The translations under genes and the position numbers were made by a program. The notes under the pieces are model-generated. The model saw only the letters and a program-made list of their open reading frames with translations. It was not told the origin of the DNA and searched no databases. Below are positions 7,199 through 15,173 of a stretch of 19,529 bases of DNA, piece by piece. Positions within the stretch are counted from its first letter, which is position 1, and each line of letters opens with the position of its first letter. Source of the DNA: Bacteroidales bacterium (GTDB lineage Bacteria > Bacteroidota > Bacteroidia > Bacteroidales > UBA1556); assembly GCA_029935325.1 (NCBI GenBank), contig JAOZKO010000013.1:1-19529 (forward strand). The letters are read 5' to 3'.

Positions 7199-7585
7199 CT
7201 ATTTTTGTCCTAATTTAGCTTTAATGCTAAGGGTAGCATGAGGAACAGAGCGTAGGCGTTCTTTGGAAATTAAAACACCAGTTTCGCGACAAATACCATA
7301 GGTTTTGTTTTCAATTCGAATTAATGCATTTTCTAAATTCTTAATAAACTTCTGTTGGCGTGCTGCCATCTGGGCATTTTCTTCTTTCGAATTTACCATA
7401 TATCCTTCTTCAAGAATCTTAAAACTTGGCGAAGTATCGTTGGTCCCGTGCTCATTTGAGTTGGTATATGCTTCCACTAATAATGTCAAATCGTTACGTG
7501 CATCGTCTAATTTCTTCATAATTATTTGACGAAATTCTACTAACTCTTCATCTGAGTATCTCTTAGCTCTTATTATTTCTTCCAT
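7199..7585 (-). CDS. DksA/TraR-family protein with a degenerate zinc finger
   Basis: The 128-residue product has a long N-terminal helical hairpin (about 10–95) and a C-terminal segment Y-G-I-C-R-E-T-G-V-L-I-S-K-E-R-L-R-S-V-P (97–116), the pattern of the DksA/TraR zinc-finger domain. Only one of the four usual zinc-binding cysteines is present (C99), so it probably binds no zinc. Bacteroidota homologues placed between ileS and lspA commonly look like this. DksA-type proteins enter the RNA polymerase secondary channel and act with ppGpp, but the acidic tip motif of E. coli DksA is not evident here, so transcription control is a family-based guess. The gene lies 31 bp behind ileS and 25 bp before lspA in what looks like one operon. 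Confidence 0.9.
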   Translation of the reverse strand: MEEIIRAKRYSDEELVEFRQIIMKKLDDARNDLTLLVEAYTNSNEHGTNDTSPSFKILEEGYMVNSKEENAQMAARQQKFIKNLENALIRIENKTYGICRETGVLISKERLRSVPHATLSIKAKLGQK

Positions 7586-7616
7586 AACGTATATATTTAA
7601 TAATTAATATTTTACC

Positions 7617-10600
7617 TTAAAATTTACTAATGTGTATATTGATAATTAAGTTATTGCCTAAATCAATTTCCTCCACTGTATTTTCTGTGGATTCTGCCCA
7701 TGACAATTCTTCGGTCAGAGTTTCTGAACAAATATAATTCAAATTTTCTTCAATTATACCACGAATTTTATCATTGTTAATAATTTCAATTTTTATCTTA
7801 TCAGTAACATCAAAATTATTGTCTTTTCGTAGCCCTTGAACTCTATTGATAAACTCACGAGCTACACCTTCCTTGAAAAGTTCATCGCTTATTGTAACGT
7901 CTAGTGCCACAGTTAAATTGCCCATAGTACTAACCGACCACCCTGGGATATCTTGGGTGATAATTTCTACATCATCAATAGTGATTTCAAGCTCCTGACC
8001 ATCAATAGTTAAACTAGCTTTTCCGCTTTGTTCCAACTGGCGAATGTCTTCAGATTCAAACTGATTGATAGTAGCAGATATTTGCTTCATCATTTTCCCA
8101 AACTTAGGGCCTAAGGTTTTGAAATTAGGCTTGATTCTTTTTACTAAAATATCAGAATCATCGGTAATAAAACTCAACTCCTTAACATTAACCTCGGAAA
8201 GAATTAAATCCTGGATTTTTTCAATTTGCAATTTCATTTGCTCATTGTTTACAGGAATCATTATCTTTTGGAGTGGCTGACGTACTCTTATTTTAGTTTG
8301 TTTTCGTAAGCTTAATACCATTGAAGAAAAGTTTTGCGCCAATTGCATTCTCTCTTCTAGTTTAGTATCTATCTCATTTTTGTTTGCAATATTCCAATCA
8401 GTAAGGTGAATAGATGTAGCTGCATTCTTTTTACTAATATTGTTCAAATCCTGATATAGACGATCCATAAAGAAAGGAGCGATAGGTGAACTAATTTGTG
8501 CCAAAGTAGTTAGGCAGCGGTATAAAGTTTGGTATGCTGATATTTTATCACCGCTATAATCACCCTTCCAAAATCTGCGTCGTGAAAGGCGCACATACCA
8601 ATTACTAAGGTGAGCATCTACAAAGTATTGAATTGCTCGCCCGGCTTTTGTGGGCTCATAATTATTATAGGCTTCTTCCACATTAAGCATTAATGAATTT
8701 AGCTCTGATAAAATCCACCTATCAAGTTCGGGGCGTTTATCAAAAGCAATATCATCTTCGGCATAAGTAAAACCATCAATATTGGCGTATAATGCAAAAA
8801 ATGAATATGTATTATAAAGTGTACCAAAGAATTTTCTTTGTACTTCTCCAATTCCTTTTGTGTCGAATTTAAGATTATCCCAAGGCTGAGCATTGGTAAT
8901 CATATACCAACGAGTGGCATCAGGACCAAACTCATCAATAGTTTTAAAAGGATCAACAGCATTGCCTAATCTCTTTGACATTTTGTTGCCTTTTTTGTCA
9001 AGCACCAATCCGTTGGAAACTACATTCTTATATGCTACAGAGTCGAAAACCATAGTAGCAATTGCATGTAATGTAAAGAACCACCCACGGGTTTGATCTA
9101 CTCCCTCAGCAATAAATTCCGCAGGGAATTTCTCATCAAAAGTATCCTTATTTTCAAATGGATAATGGAATTGCGCATATGGCATTGAGCCCGAATCAAA
9201 CCATACATCTATCAAATCTGGCTCGCGATACATAGCTTGACCGCTTTCTGATACCAAAACAATTTTATCCACATATGGCTTATGAAAATCGAAAGTCTCA
9301 TAATTTTCCTTGGACATATCTCCGGGAACAAAATTAGCCAATGGATTTACATCCATCAAGCCAGTTTCTACAGATTTATCGATTGCAGCTTTTAACTCTT
9401 CTGCCGATCCCATGCAAACTTGCTCTTTGCGGTCTTCGCTTACCCAAATTGGCAACGGGATACCCCAAAACCTTGAGCGGCTTAAATTCCAATCTACCAA
9501 ATTCTCTAACCAATTACCAAAGCGACCTTCACCAGTAGATTTAGGCTTCCAGTTTATGGTATTATTCAATTCAAGCATTCGCTTTTTGTACTTTGTAGTT
9601 TTTACAAACCACGAATCAAGCGGATAGTATAATATTGGTTTATCCGTTCTCCAACAATGAGGGTAGTTATGTTCATGCTTTTCAACTTTAAATGCTTTGT
9701 TCTGCTTTTTCAACATTACAGCCAAATCAATATCTAAAGTTGCGTCATTAGCATTGGCATCTTTATTATAATCATTCTTTACATATCGACCCGAATACTC
9801 TTTATAGATATCTATATTAACATATTTATTTACAAAGTCTTTATCCAAATCATTGATTCTATAAAATCGACCTTGCAAATCCACCATTGGACGGCGCACA
9901 CCTTCGTTATCAATTAATATCAAAGGAACTATACCTGCAGTTTTGGCTACTCTATCGTCATCAGCTCCAAAAGTAGGAGCAATATGAACAATTCCAGTAC
10001 CATCTTCGGTAGTTACAAAATCGCCAATAATTACTTTAAAGGCATTACCCATTGGCTTGATAAATGGTATTAGCTGTTCAAAATCAATGCCTTCTAAATC
10101 TTTTCCAATATATTCACCTAATATCTCGTAGGGGATATTCTTATCTCCATGATTATAATCCTCTAATTTTAAGTCAGCATTTTTCTCAGCAAAATAAGAA
10201 GAAAAACGAGCCTTTGCAAGAATAACAATTATTGGCTCACCAGTATATACATTAAAGGTTTTTACTTTTAAATACTGTATTTTTGAACCTACTGCTAAAG
10301 CGGTATTTGATGGCAAAGTCCAGGGAGTGGTTGTCCAAGCCAACATATGCAAATCAGTATCAACACCATCGAAAAGAAACTCTGAGGTAGAATTTCGTAG
10401 AAGCTTAAACTGTGCAATTGCGGTGGTGTCTTTAACATCTTTATAGCATCCTGGTTGGTTAAGTTCGTGAGTACTCAGTCCTGTACCTGCTGCTGGCGAA
10501 TATGGTTGAATAGTATATCCCTTATAAAGCAAGTCTTTATTATAAAGTTGTTTTAGCAACCACCAAACAGACTCAATATATTTATTATCAAAAGTTAGAT

Positions 10601-11048
10601 ACGGATCATCCAAATCGACCCAGTACCCCATTTCCACTGTAAGATTATCCCAAAGGTCTTTATACTTCATAACCTCGGTGCGGCAAGCGCTATTATATTC
10701 TTCTACAGTAATTTTTTTGCCAATATCTTCCTTTGTAATTCCCAAACTTTTTTCTACACCTATTTCAACAGGCAAACCATGTGTATCCCATCCTGCTTTT
10801 CGCTCTACGCGATAGCCCTGAAGAGTTTTGAAGCGGCAAAACAAATCTTTAATTGTTCTGGCCATAACATGGTGAATACCAGGCACACCATTTGCTGAAG
10901 GAGGTCCTTCATAAAAAACAAAAGTTGATTTGTCAGCTCTGTTTTCTACAGATTTCTCAAAAATCTTTTCGTTCTCCCAATCCTGTTTAAGCTCACGCCC
11001 AATTTGTGCTAAGTTTAATTTTTGATATGTACGGTATTGTTTGGCCAT
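7617..11048 (-). CDS. ileS: Isoleucyl-tRNA synthetase (long, eukaryal-like type)
   Basis: The enzyme joins isoleucine to tRNA-Ile in the cytoplasm and clears mischarged valine. At 1143 residues it belongs to the longer, eukaryal-like class common in Bacteroidota. The class I signature is P-P-S-A-N-G-V-P-G-I-H-H (49–60, the HIGH motif). G-W-D-T-H-G-L-P-V-E is at 86–95, the CP1 editing-domain peptide T-T-T-P-W-T-L-P-S-N at 239–248, and K-M-S-K-R at 689–693 (KMSKS motif). An anticodon-binding domain (about 745–900) and a C-terminal DUF5915-type extension follow; no C-terminal zinc-binding Cys cluster is seen. All catalytic motifs are intact. Synthetases of this class are often less sensitive to mupirocin, which is family knowledge and not tested here. 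It is the first gene of an ileS–dksA-like–lspA operon; no TAnnTTTG element is found upstream. Confidence 0.97.
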   Translation of the reverse strand: MAKQYRTYQKLNLAQIGRELKQDWENEKIFEKSVENRADKSTFVFYEGPPSANGVPGIHHVMARTIKDLFCRFKTLQGYRVERKAGWDTHGLPVEIGVEKSLGITKEDIGKKITVEEYNSACRTEVMKYKDLWDNLTVEMGYWVDLDDPYLTFDNKYIESVWWLLKQLYNKDLLYKGYTIQPYSPAAGTGLSTHELNQPGCYKDVKDTTAIAQFKLLRNSTSEFLFDGVDTDLHMLAWTTTPWTLPSNTALAVGSKIQYLKVKTFNVYTGEPIIVILAKARFSSYFAEKNADLKLEDYNHGDKNIPYEILGEYIGKDLEGIDFEQLIPFIKPMGNAFKVIIGDFVTTEDGTGIVHIAPTFGADDDRVAKTAGIVPLILIDNEGVRRPMVDLQGRFYRINDLDKDFVNKYVNIDIYKEYSGRYVKNDYNKDANANDATLDIDLAVMLKKQNKAFKVEKHEHNYPHCWRTDKPILYYPLDSWFVKTTKYKKRMLELNNTINWKPKSTGEGRFGNWLENLVDWNLSRSRFWGIPLPIWVSEDRKEQVCMGSAEELKAAIDKSVETGLMDVNPLANFVPGDMSKENYETFDFHKPYVDKIVLVSESGQAMYREPDLIDVWFDSGSMPYAQFHYPFENKDTFDEKFPAEFIAEGVDQTRGWFFTLHAIATMVFDSVAYKNVVSNGLVLDKKGNKMSKRLGNAVDPFKTIDEFGPDATRWYMITNAQPWDNLKFDTKGIGEVQRKFFGTLYNTYSFFALYANIDGFTYAEDDIAFDKRPELDRWILSELNSLMLNVEEAYNNYEPTKAGRAIQYFVDAHLSNWYVRLSRRRFWKGDYSGDKISAYQTLYRCLTTLAQISSPIAPFFMDRLYQDLNNISKKNAATSIHLTDWNIANKNEIDTKLEERMQLAQNFSSMVLSLRKQTKIRVRQPLQKIMIPVNNEQMKLQIEKIQDLILSEVNVKELSFITDDSDILVKRIKPNFKTLGPKFGKMMKQISATINQFESEDIRQLEQSGKASLTIDGQELEITIDDVEIITQDIPGWSVSTMGNLTVALDVTISDELFKEGVAREFINRVQGLRKDNNFDVTDKIKIEIINNDKIRGIIEENLNYICSETLTEELSWAESTENTVEEIDLGNNLIINIHISKF

Positions 11049-11370
11049 TTCGATATTATAATTATTCTGTTTAAATTATTGAAACCCAATAGACTTTATA
11101 ACGATTGAAGTCGTATATAGGCGGGATTTTAGATTTTTTTGTTTACCAAGGCATTTTTCTTTTGCATAGCCATAGTTATGGACAATAAAAATAACGCAGG
11201 TAAACGGAAAAAGATAAATAGTGCCATACGATTTTAAACGTTATAATGTCTAATTAGTGATTGTGCGAAAACTATCAAATTTCGCATAAAGAGACATTTT
11301 TAATTTTGTAGAGTTTTCGTGCTAGCAAAAATAAGGATAGACGACAGATTTGTCGGTAGTTTAGATATTA

Positions 11371-11392
11371 ATTTGGCATAAATATGTCAAAT
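11371..11392. repeat. 22-bp near-perfect palindrome
   Basis: ATTTGGCATA (11371–11380) and TATGTCAAAT (11383–11392) are reverse complements except for one G/T position, separated by AA. Size and symmetry fit a dimeric regulator's binding site. It lies about 320 bp upstream of ileS and about 170 bp behind the stop of the acyl-CoA synthetase gene, too far from either for an assignment. Confidence 0.45.
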
Positions 11393-11458
11393 AGAAATAA
11401 AATGGAGCTTAGCATATGTAAGAATTAAGACTCATTTACAGCTTAAATGAAGCCTTGA

Positions 11459-11547
11459 TTTTCAGTTACTTCTCCCTTTAGTGCTGAAATTTCGGTAGGA
11501 GTAAAAAGTGACTGAAAATCATTCTATGAGATTTTCGATATGGACTT
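11459..11547 (-). repeat. Dispersed hairpin repeat, copy A (3' flank of the acyl-CoA synthetase gene)
   Basis: The element has a stem TTTTCAGTTACTT (11459–11471) / AAGTGACTGAAAA (11506–11518) with one G·T pair, extended by CTCC (11472–11475) / GGAG (11498–11501), and a loop of about 22 nt. A conserved tail CATTnTATGAGnTTTTC follows and ends 12 bp before the stop codon of the minus-strand gene. Copy B lies at 18976–19053. Ungapped blocks share 18 of 21 positions in the left arm and 38 of 45 in the right arm plus tail, while the loop differs in length and sequence. There is no U-tract, so it is not a standard terminator. Confidence 0.75.
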
Positions 11548-11559
11548 ATAATTTAATAT

Positions 11560-13458
11560 CTAATCAACAAATGCAGAAAGATTCCGTTGATTGAAGATGT
11601 TTTTTCCTTCTGCAGTTTGGAGATTTTCAATTTGGTCCTTATGCTTTTCTTCAACCTTACCTCTAACCATTTTCATAGTAGAATTTAGTAATCTGTTTTC
11701 TTCAGTAAAGCCTTCTTCTAATATACCAAAAGTAGCAGGAATCCACCTATGCGGAAACATGTTCTCATAAATTCCATCAGATAGATATTTGTCAACCTCA
11801 GCTTGAATAGTACTTATTGCAAGCTTTGCACCTTCTTCGGTATTAATGTTTTGACCTTTGTCTGCTACCATTTTAGCAAGCAGATTTTTATTAGGATGAA
11901 TTAGTGCAATTGTATAATTGTTCTGATTATTGTAAAGCATCACTTGATCAATTAATTGGGATTGTTCTACTAATGCTTCTTCAATTCCTTCTGGGCTGTA
12001 TTTTTCGCCATCATTACCAATTAGTAAACTTTTAAATCGCCCTAAAACATACAGAAAACCATCCACATCAGTATATCCCATGTCTCCAGTATATAACCAG
12101 CCATCTCTTAATGCTTCTTTTGTAGCAGACTCATTTTTCCAATAGCCTTTCATTATATTTTCTCCTTTTACTACGATTTCTCCTTTTTGTCCAGTTGGAA
12201 GCTCATTGCCTTTCTCGTCACATATTTTTAATTCCAAATTTTTAACTATAAATCCTGAAGAACCTAACTTATGCTTCCTAGGTGCATTGGATGATATAAT
12301 AGGTGCAGATTCTGATAATCCATAACCTTGATACATTGGAATGCCAATAGCATAAAAGAATTTCTGAAGTTCAATATCTAGCAAAGCGCCACCTCCAATA
12401 AAGAATTCTAATTTTCCACCAAAGCCTGCTCGTACTTTAGAGAAGAGTATTTTGTCGTATAACCAAAGAAGAGGCCTGCTTAATAATTGTGAGCCTTTAC
12501 CCTTGTCCCAACCAATGCCATTATATTCATATGCAACTTTTAAAGCTTTATTAAATAGTTTTTCAACTTTGGGTCCTTTAGCTTTTATTCCACTTTCGAT
12601 ATTTTTCTTGAAATTTTTGGCAAGAGCTGGGACGCTTAATAAGAATGTTGGTTGAGTTTCGTTTATGTTTTTAGGAATATTCCGAAGGGTTTCCATCAAA
12701 GTATTCCCAAGTTCTACTACTGATAAACTTGCCCCATTATCAATTAAAGTATATAATCCAACGGTATGACCAAATGAATGATCCCAAGGGAGTATCAATA
12801 ATGAAGAATAATACTCAGGAACCTCAATTAGTGTCTTCGCTTGCTCTACATTAGCTGTATAATTTCTGTGCGATAGCATAATACCTTTAGGGTCTGCCGT
12901 GGTTCCCGATGTATAACTTATATTAGCTAAATCATCTCCTTGAATAGATTTCCATGTTTTTTGGAATTCTTCCATTAGAGATTCACTCTTTCCGATTTTC
13001 ACTACATTAGCATATGAAATTTCGTTTTCTTGTAGTTCAAAATCATCGTTATCTGTAATAACTATTATTTTTTCAATATGTGGTAACTTATTTTTTAGCT
13101 GGCGAACTTTGTGCAATTGGCGTTCAGATATTACAACAAACTTACAACCACTATGATCTATTCTAAAGCCAAGATCCTTTGGTTCATTAATCTTAACAGA
13201 TAGTGGAACACTAATAGCTCCAAGATAAAGCATTCCTAACTCAGAAATTAACCACTCACTTCTACCTTCTGAAAGCAGAGCCAAGCGATCACCTTTTTTT
13301 ATTCCAAGTTTCATTAGTCCCATTGAAAACGAATATACTCGATCTTTTATTTGCTTATAAGTAATCGGTTGGTAAGTTGATGCTCGCCCTTTTTCTAAAA
13401 CTAAGGTATTATTAGCAAATTTATTAACGCTATTTTCGAAAAGTTGAGTAATTGTCAT
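11560..13458 (-). CDS. Long-chain fatty acid--CoA ligase (AMP-forming acyl-CoA synthetase)
   Basis: The 632-residue protein belongs to the ANL adenylate-forming superfamily and should activate fatty acids to acyl-CoA through an acyl-AMP intermediate at the membrane. Motifs: ATP-binding loop Y-T-S-G-T-T-A-D-P-K-G (182–192), Y-Q-G-Y-G-L-S-E-S (376–384), T-G-D-M-G (457–461, ribose-binding Asp), G-R-F-K-S (473–477, hinge) and K596 in N-S-T-M-K-M-V-R, the probable catalytic lysine. Length and the L-L-N-S-T-M-K ending match long-chain ACSL/FadD15-type enzymes, not short-chain acetyl-CoA synthetases. No signal peptide is present. It stands alone, with about 510 bp to ileS downstream and the ompA-like terminator upstream. 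The only promoter-like element before it is an imperfect TTATTTTG (minus strand, 13498–13505). Substrate chain length cannot be read from sequence. Confidence 0.93.
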   Translation of the reverse strand: MTITQLFENSVNKFANNTLVLEKGRASTYQPITYKQIKDRVYSFSMGLMKLGIKKGDRLALLSEGRSEWLISELGMLYLGAISVPLSVKINEPKDLGFRIDHSGCKFVVISERQLHKVRQLKNKLPHIEKIIVITDNDDFELQENEISYANVVKIGKSESLMEEFQKTWKSIQGDDLANISYTSGTTADPKGIMLSHRNYTANVEQAKTLIEVPEYYSSLLILPWDHSFGHTVGLYTLIDNGASLSVVELGNTLMETLRNIPKNINETQPTFLLSVPALAKNFKKNIESGIKAKGPKVEKLFNKALKVAYEYNGIGWDKGKGSQLLSRPLLWLYDKILFSKVRAGFGGKLEFFIGGGALLDIELQKFFYAIGIPMYQGYGLSESAPIISSNAPRKHKLGSSGFIVKNLELKICDEKGNELPTGQKGEIVVKGENIMKGYWKNESATKEALRDGWLYTGDMGYTDVDGFLYVLGRFKSLLIGNDGEKYSPEGIEEALVEQSQLIDQVMLYNNQNNYTIALIHPNKNLLAKMVADKGQNINTEEGAKLAISTIQAEVDKYLSDGIYENMFPHRWIPATFGILEEGFTEENRLLNSTMKMVRGKVEEKHKDQIENLQTAEGKNIFNQRNLSAFVD

Positions 13459-13579
13459 AGTATTTGGTTTTCAATATGATTTTAGTCTAAAAATATACAA
13501 AATAACTAAGCCTATATATAAGGAGTGATTTTGATGATGCTAATTTAGTATAAATATCTTTAGTATGATATTTAGGAGC

Positions 13580-13619
13580 AAAAAAAAACCATTTAGCGAT
13601 AAGCTAAATGGTTTTTTTT
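13580..13619 (-). terminator. Rho-independent terminator of the OmpA-family gene
   Basis: A perfect 10-bp stem, ACCATTTAGC (13588–13597) / GCTAAATGGT (13603–13612), has a 5-nt loop. It is flanked by an A-run on the left and a T-run on the right, giving a U-tract on the minus strand. It starts 15 bp behind the stop of the gene at 13635. Confidence 0.9.
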
Positions 13620-13634
13620 AGAAATATTTATCTT

Positions 13635-14987
13635 TTATTGAACCACTGAGAAGTCAACACGTCTGTTTGCGTGATCTTTCTTAGGGAATAGTAAATGACG
13701 CTTACCATTAGGTTGAATATCAAACCTACTAGCATCAATACCATATTCATCAACTAAAATCTTCTTAGCCTTATTACAACGTCTTAAACTTAAATCTTCA
13801 TTATAATTATCTGAAGCGTGCTTGTCACAATTACCAGATATTAGAATTCTTACATCAGGATATTGCTTCATATATAATGCTAAGTTAATAAGAGTAAACT
13901 CACCAGTTGAATCAATTATAGTTTTATCATATTCAAAATAAACAGGAGAGAAGAACATTGCAGGAGCACCACTACTTCTTGGAGCAGCAACACCAGCAAC
14001 TACAGGTTGACCAGTTGAATCATTACTAATAAGTGCAATTCCTTGGAAATTTACAATAGATCCTTCAGGACTATCTAATTCAAAATCTCTACAATCAGGA
14101 ACTAAATCACCATCGCCATCAGCAGTAGAAGTATCACATGGATTAATCTCGTTTTTCTCTTCGCAACATTGTATTGCAGAATCAACATCATTACCCATAT
14201 CTACTATTCTGTCTTCAATTGCTTGTACATAGTGAGATTTAGGATTCCACTTATATGCTTCAGTATGTTTTCCAAAAGTATAATGTAAACCTAAAGTAAC
14301 ATGGCTGTAACTATCAAGTTCAGATAATGTTACGGGTTTAGCATCTAACTCATCAGTAGGTGTATTCATAAGACCAACTTCTGCGAATATATCTATATGG
14401 TCACTAACTTTATATGCAACATCAACACCTAGTGATATATATGTTTTATTAATCATTGATTCTGGATTTCCATTCTGATCGTAGCCAACACTATTAAGTA
14501 CATTGTCAAGGCTATCGTATAAAATAGACCTAAATCCCATAAAGCCAGCACCAACATAAACTGTTGCATTCCATTTCTTATTATATTTATAAGGATGAAC
14601 AATATTAGTTAGGTTCATAGTAAAGTCTAATCCAAGATTACGCACATCAGCATCAAACCAATGACCTTTTTTGCTCGAAGACATATTTCCCATACTAAAA
14701 TCAAGACGAGTACCAAACATTTGGTTGATTTCTCGACCAGCTTTTAGTCCAAACATCCAGTTTACATATCCATATTCAGCTCCACCAGTGAAGAAAACAT
14801 TTTCTGATATATCGCCATAAAACTGATATACACCAGCCATGCCACCAATATACCATCTATTGTACTCTATTCTTGTTGTGTCTTCCCAAGGAACCTGATG
14901 ATTAGATGCCTGAGCAAAGACATCCTTAGGACTAAGGGTGAAGAATAGTACTACTGAGAGTACTAGTAATGTTAAAAGATTTTTCAT
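13635..14987 (-). CDS. OmpA-family outer-membrane protein (beta-barrel plus peptidoglycan-binding domain)
   Basis: The 450-residue protein has a signal peptide (about 1–25, cut near V-F-A|Q). A beta-barrel of about eight strands follows (about 44–240: R-W-Y-I-G-G-M-A-G-V-Y-Q-F-Y-G-D-I, later H-V-T-L-G-L-H-Y-T-F-G-K). A short acidic calcium-type motif D-G-D-G-D-L-V-P-D-C (290–299) sits in the linker, as in TSP3-repeat OmpA proteins. The OmpA C-terminal domain (about 345–450) has the peptidoglycan-contact residues D388 (G-N-C-D) and R403 (L-S-L-R-R-C). Six Cys (274, 275, 284, 299, 387, 404) could form disulfides. It should tie the outer membrane to the cell wall. The gene has a good promoter and its own terminator, so it is probably monocistronic. 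Its N-terminus resembles that of the divergent barrel protein. Confidence 0.94.
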   Translation of the reverse strand: MKNLLTLLVLSVVLFFTLSPKDVFAQASNHQVPWEDTTRIEYNRWYIGGMAGVYQFYGDISENVFFTGGAEYGYVNWMFGLKAGREINQMFGTRLDFSMGNMSSSKKGHWFDADVRNLGLDFTMNLTNIVHPYKYNKKWNATVYVGAGFMGFRSILYDSLDNVLNSVGYDQNGNPESMINKTYISLGVDVAYKVSDHIDIFAEVGLMNTPTDELDAKPVTLSELDSYSHVTLGLHYTFGKHTEAYKWNPKSHYVQAIEDRIVDMGNDVDSAIQCCEEKNEINPCDTSTADGDGDLVPDCRDFELDSPEGSIVNFQGIALISNDSTGQPVVAGVAAPRSSGAPAMFFSPVYFEYDKTIIDSTGEFTLINLALYMKQYPDVRILISGNCDKHASDNYNEDLSLRRCNKAKKILVDEYGIDASRFDIQPNGKRHLLFPKKDHANRRVDFSVVQ

Positions 14988-15061
14988 ATTATCAAAAAGT
15001 TTATAAGATGCTCAATATATTTAATTTAATAGCCTTATTTAACTAAGGGTATTACGTTATG

Positions 15062-15091
15062 CAAAAGTACAAAGATTTATTTAATTAACAA
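15062..15091 (-). promoter_or_regulatory. Promoter of the OmpA-family gene
   Basis: On the minus strand this reads TTG (15091–15089), 19 bp, then TACTTTTG (15069–15062), an exact match to the Bacteroidota consensus TTG–N19–TAnnTTTG. It lies 74 bp before the ATG at 14987, leaving a leader of about 65–70 nt. This is the best promoter match in the window. Confidence 0.6.
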
Positions 15092-15100
15092 GCTTTTTAT

Positions 15101-15126
15101 TTGCATTAAAAAATATACTATATTTG
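15101..15126 (+). promoter_or_regulatory. Candidate promoter of the SPOR/barrel gene
   Basis: TTG (15101–15103) is followed after 15 bp by TATATTTG (15119–15126), an exact TAnnTTTG. The spacing is a few bases short of the usual 19–21, so the -33 part is doubtful. The leader to the ATG at 15174 would be about 40 nt. It is divergent from the ompA promoter, with 9 bp between their -33 elements. The same TATATTTG 8-mer precedes the gene at 17154. Confidence 0.45.
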
Positions 15127-15173
15127 TACTCTTAAAATCACTACTTAATTTAAAACGCTAATTATTTATTATT

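Larger units (their letters stand above)
11049..11559. other. 511-bp gene-free region between ileS and the acyl-CoA synthetase gene
   Basis: No convincing ORF or tRNA-like fold is present. The region must hold the ileS promoter, but no CAAAnnTA (minus-strand TAnnTTTG) is seen. It contains several inverted repeats: TGCGAAA/TTTCGCA (11264–11270 and 11280–11286), CGACA/TGTCG (11342–11346 and 11351–11355), a 22-bp palindrome (11371–11392), TCATTTA/TAAATGA (11432–11438 and 11444–11450), and the hairpin repeat at 11459–11547. A plus-strand TAATTTTG (11301–11308) matches TAnnTTTG but has no TTG at proper spacing. A regulatory leader or a small RNA is possible; neither is shown. Confidence 0.6.

Noticed and set aside
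9310..9627. 105-codon plus-strand ORF opposite ileS
   Set aside because: It lies wholly antisense to conserved IleRS sequence, with no start signal or family similarity; the other ORFs opposite ileS were dropped for the same reason.
7617..11048. Recent horizontal transfer of ileS because it is of the eukaryal-like class
   Set aside because: This class is normal in Bacteroidota, the gene sits in the usual operon, and base composition looks like its neighbours.
11432..11450. TCATTTA/TAAATGA hairpin as the terminator of the acyl-CoA synthetase gene
   Set aside because: The stem is short and AT-rich and no U-tract follows on the minus strand.
11049..11559. tRNA or other known RNA gene in the long gap
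   Set aside because: No cloverleaf, T-loop-like GTTCGA motif or other familiar RNA signature could be found on either strand.
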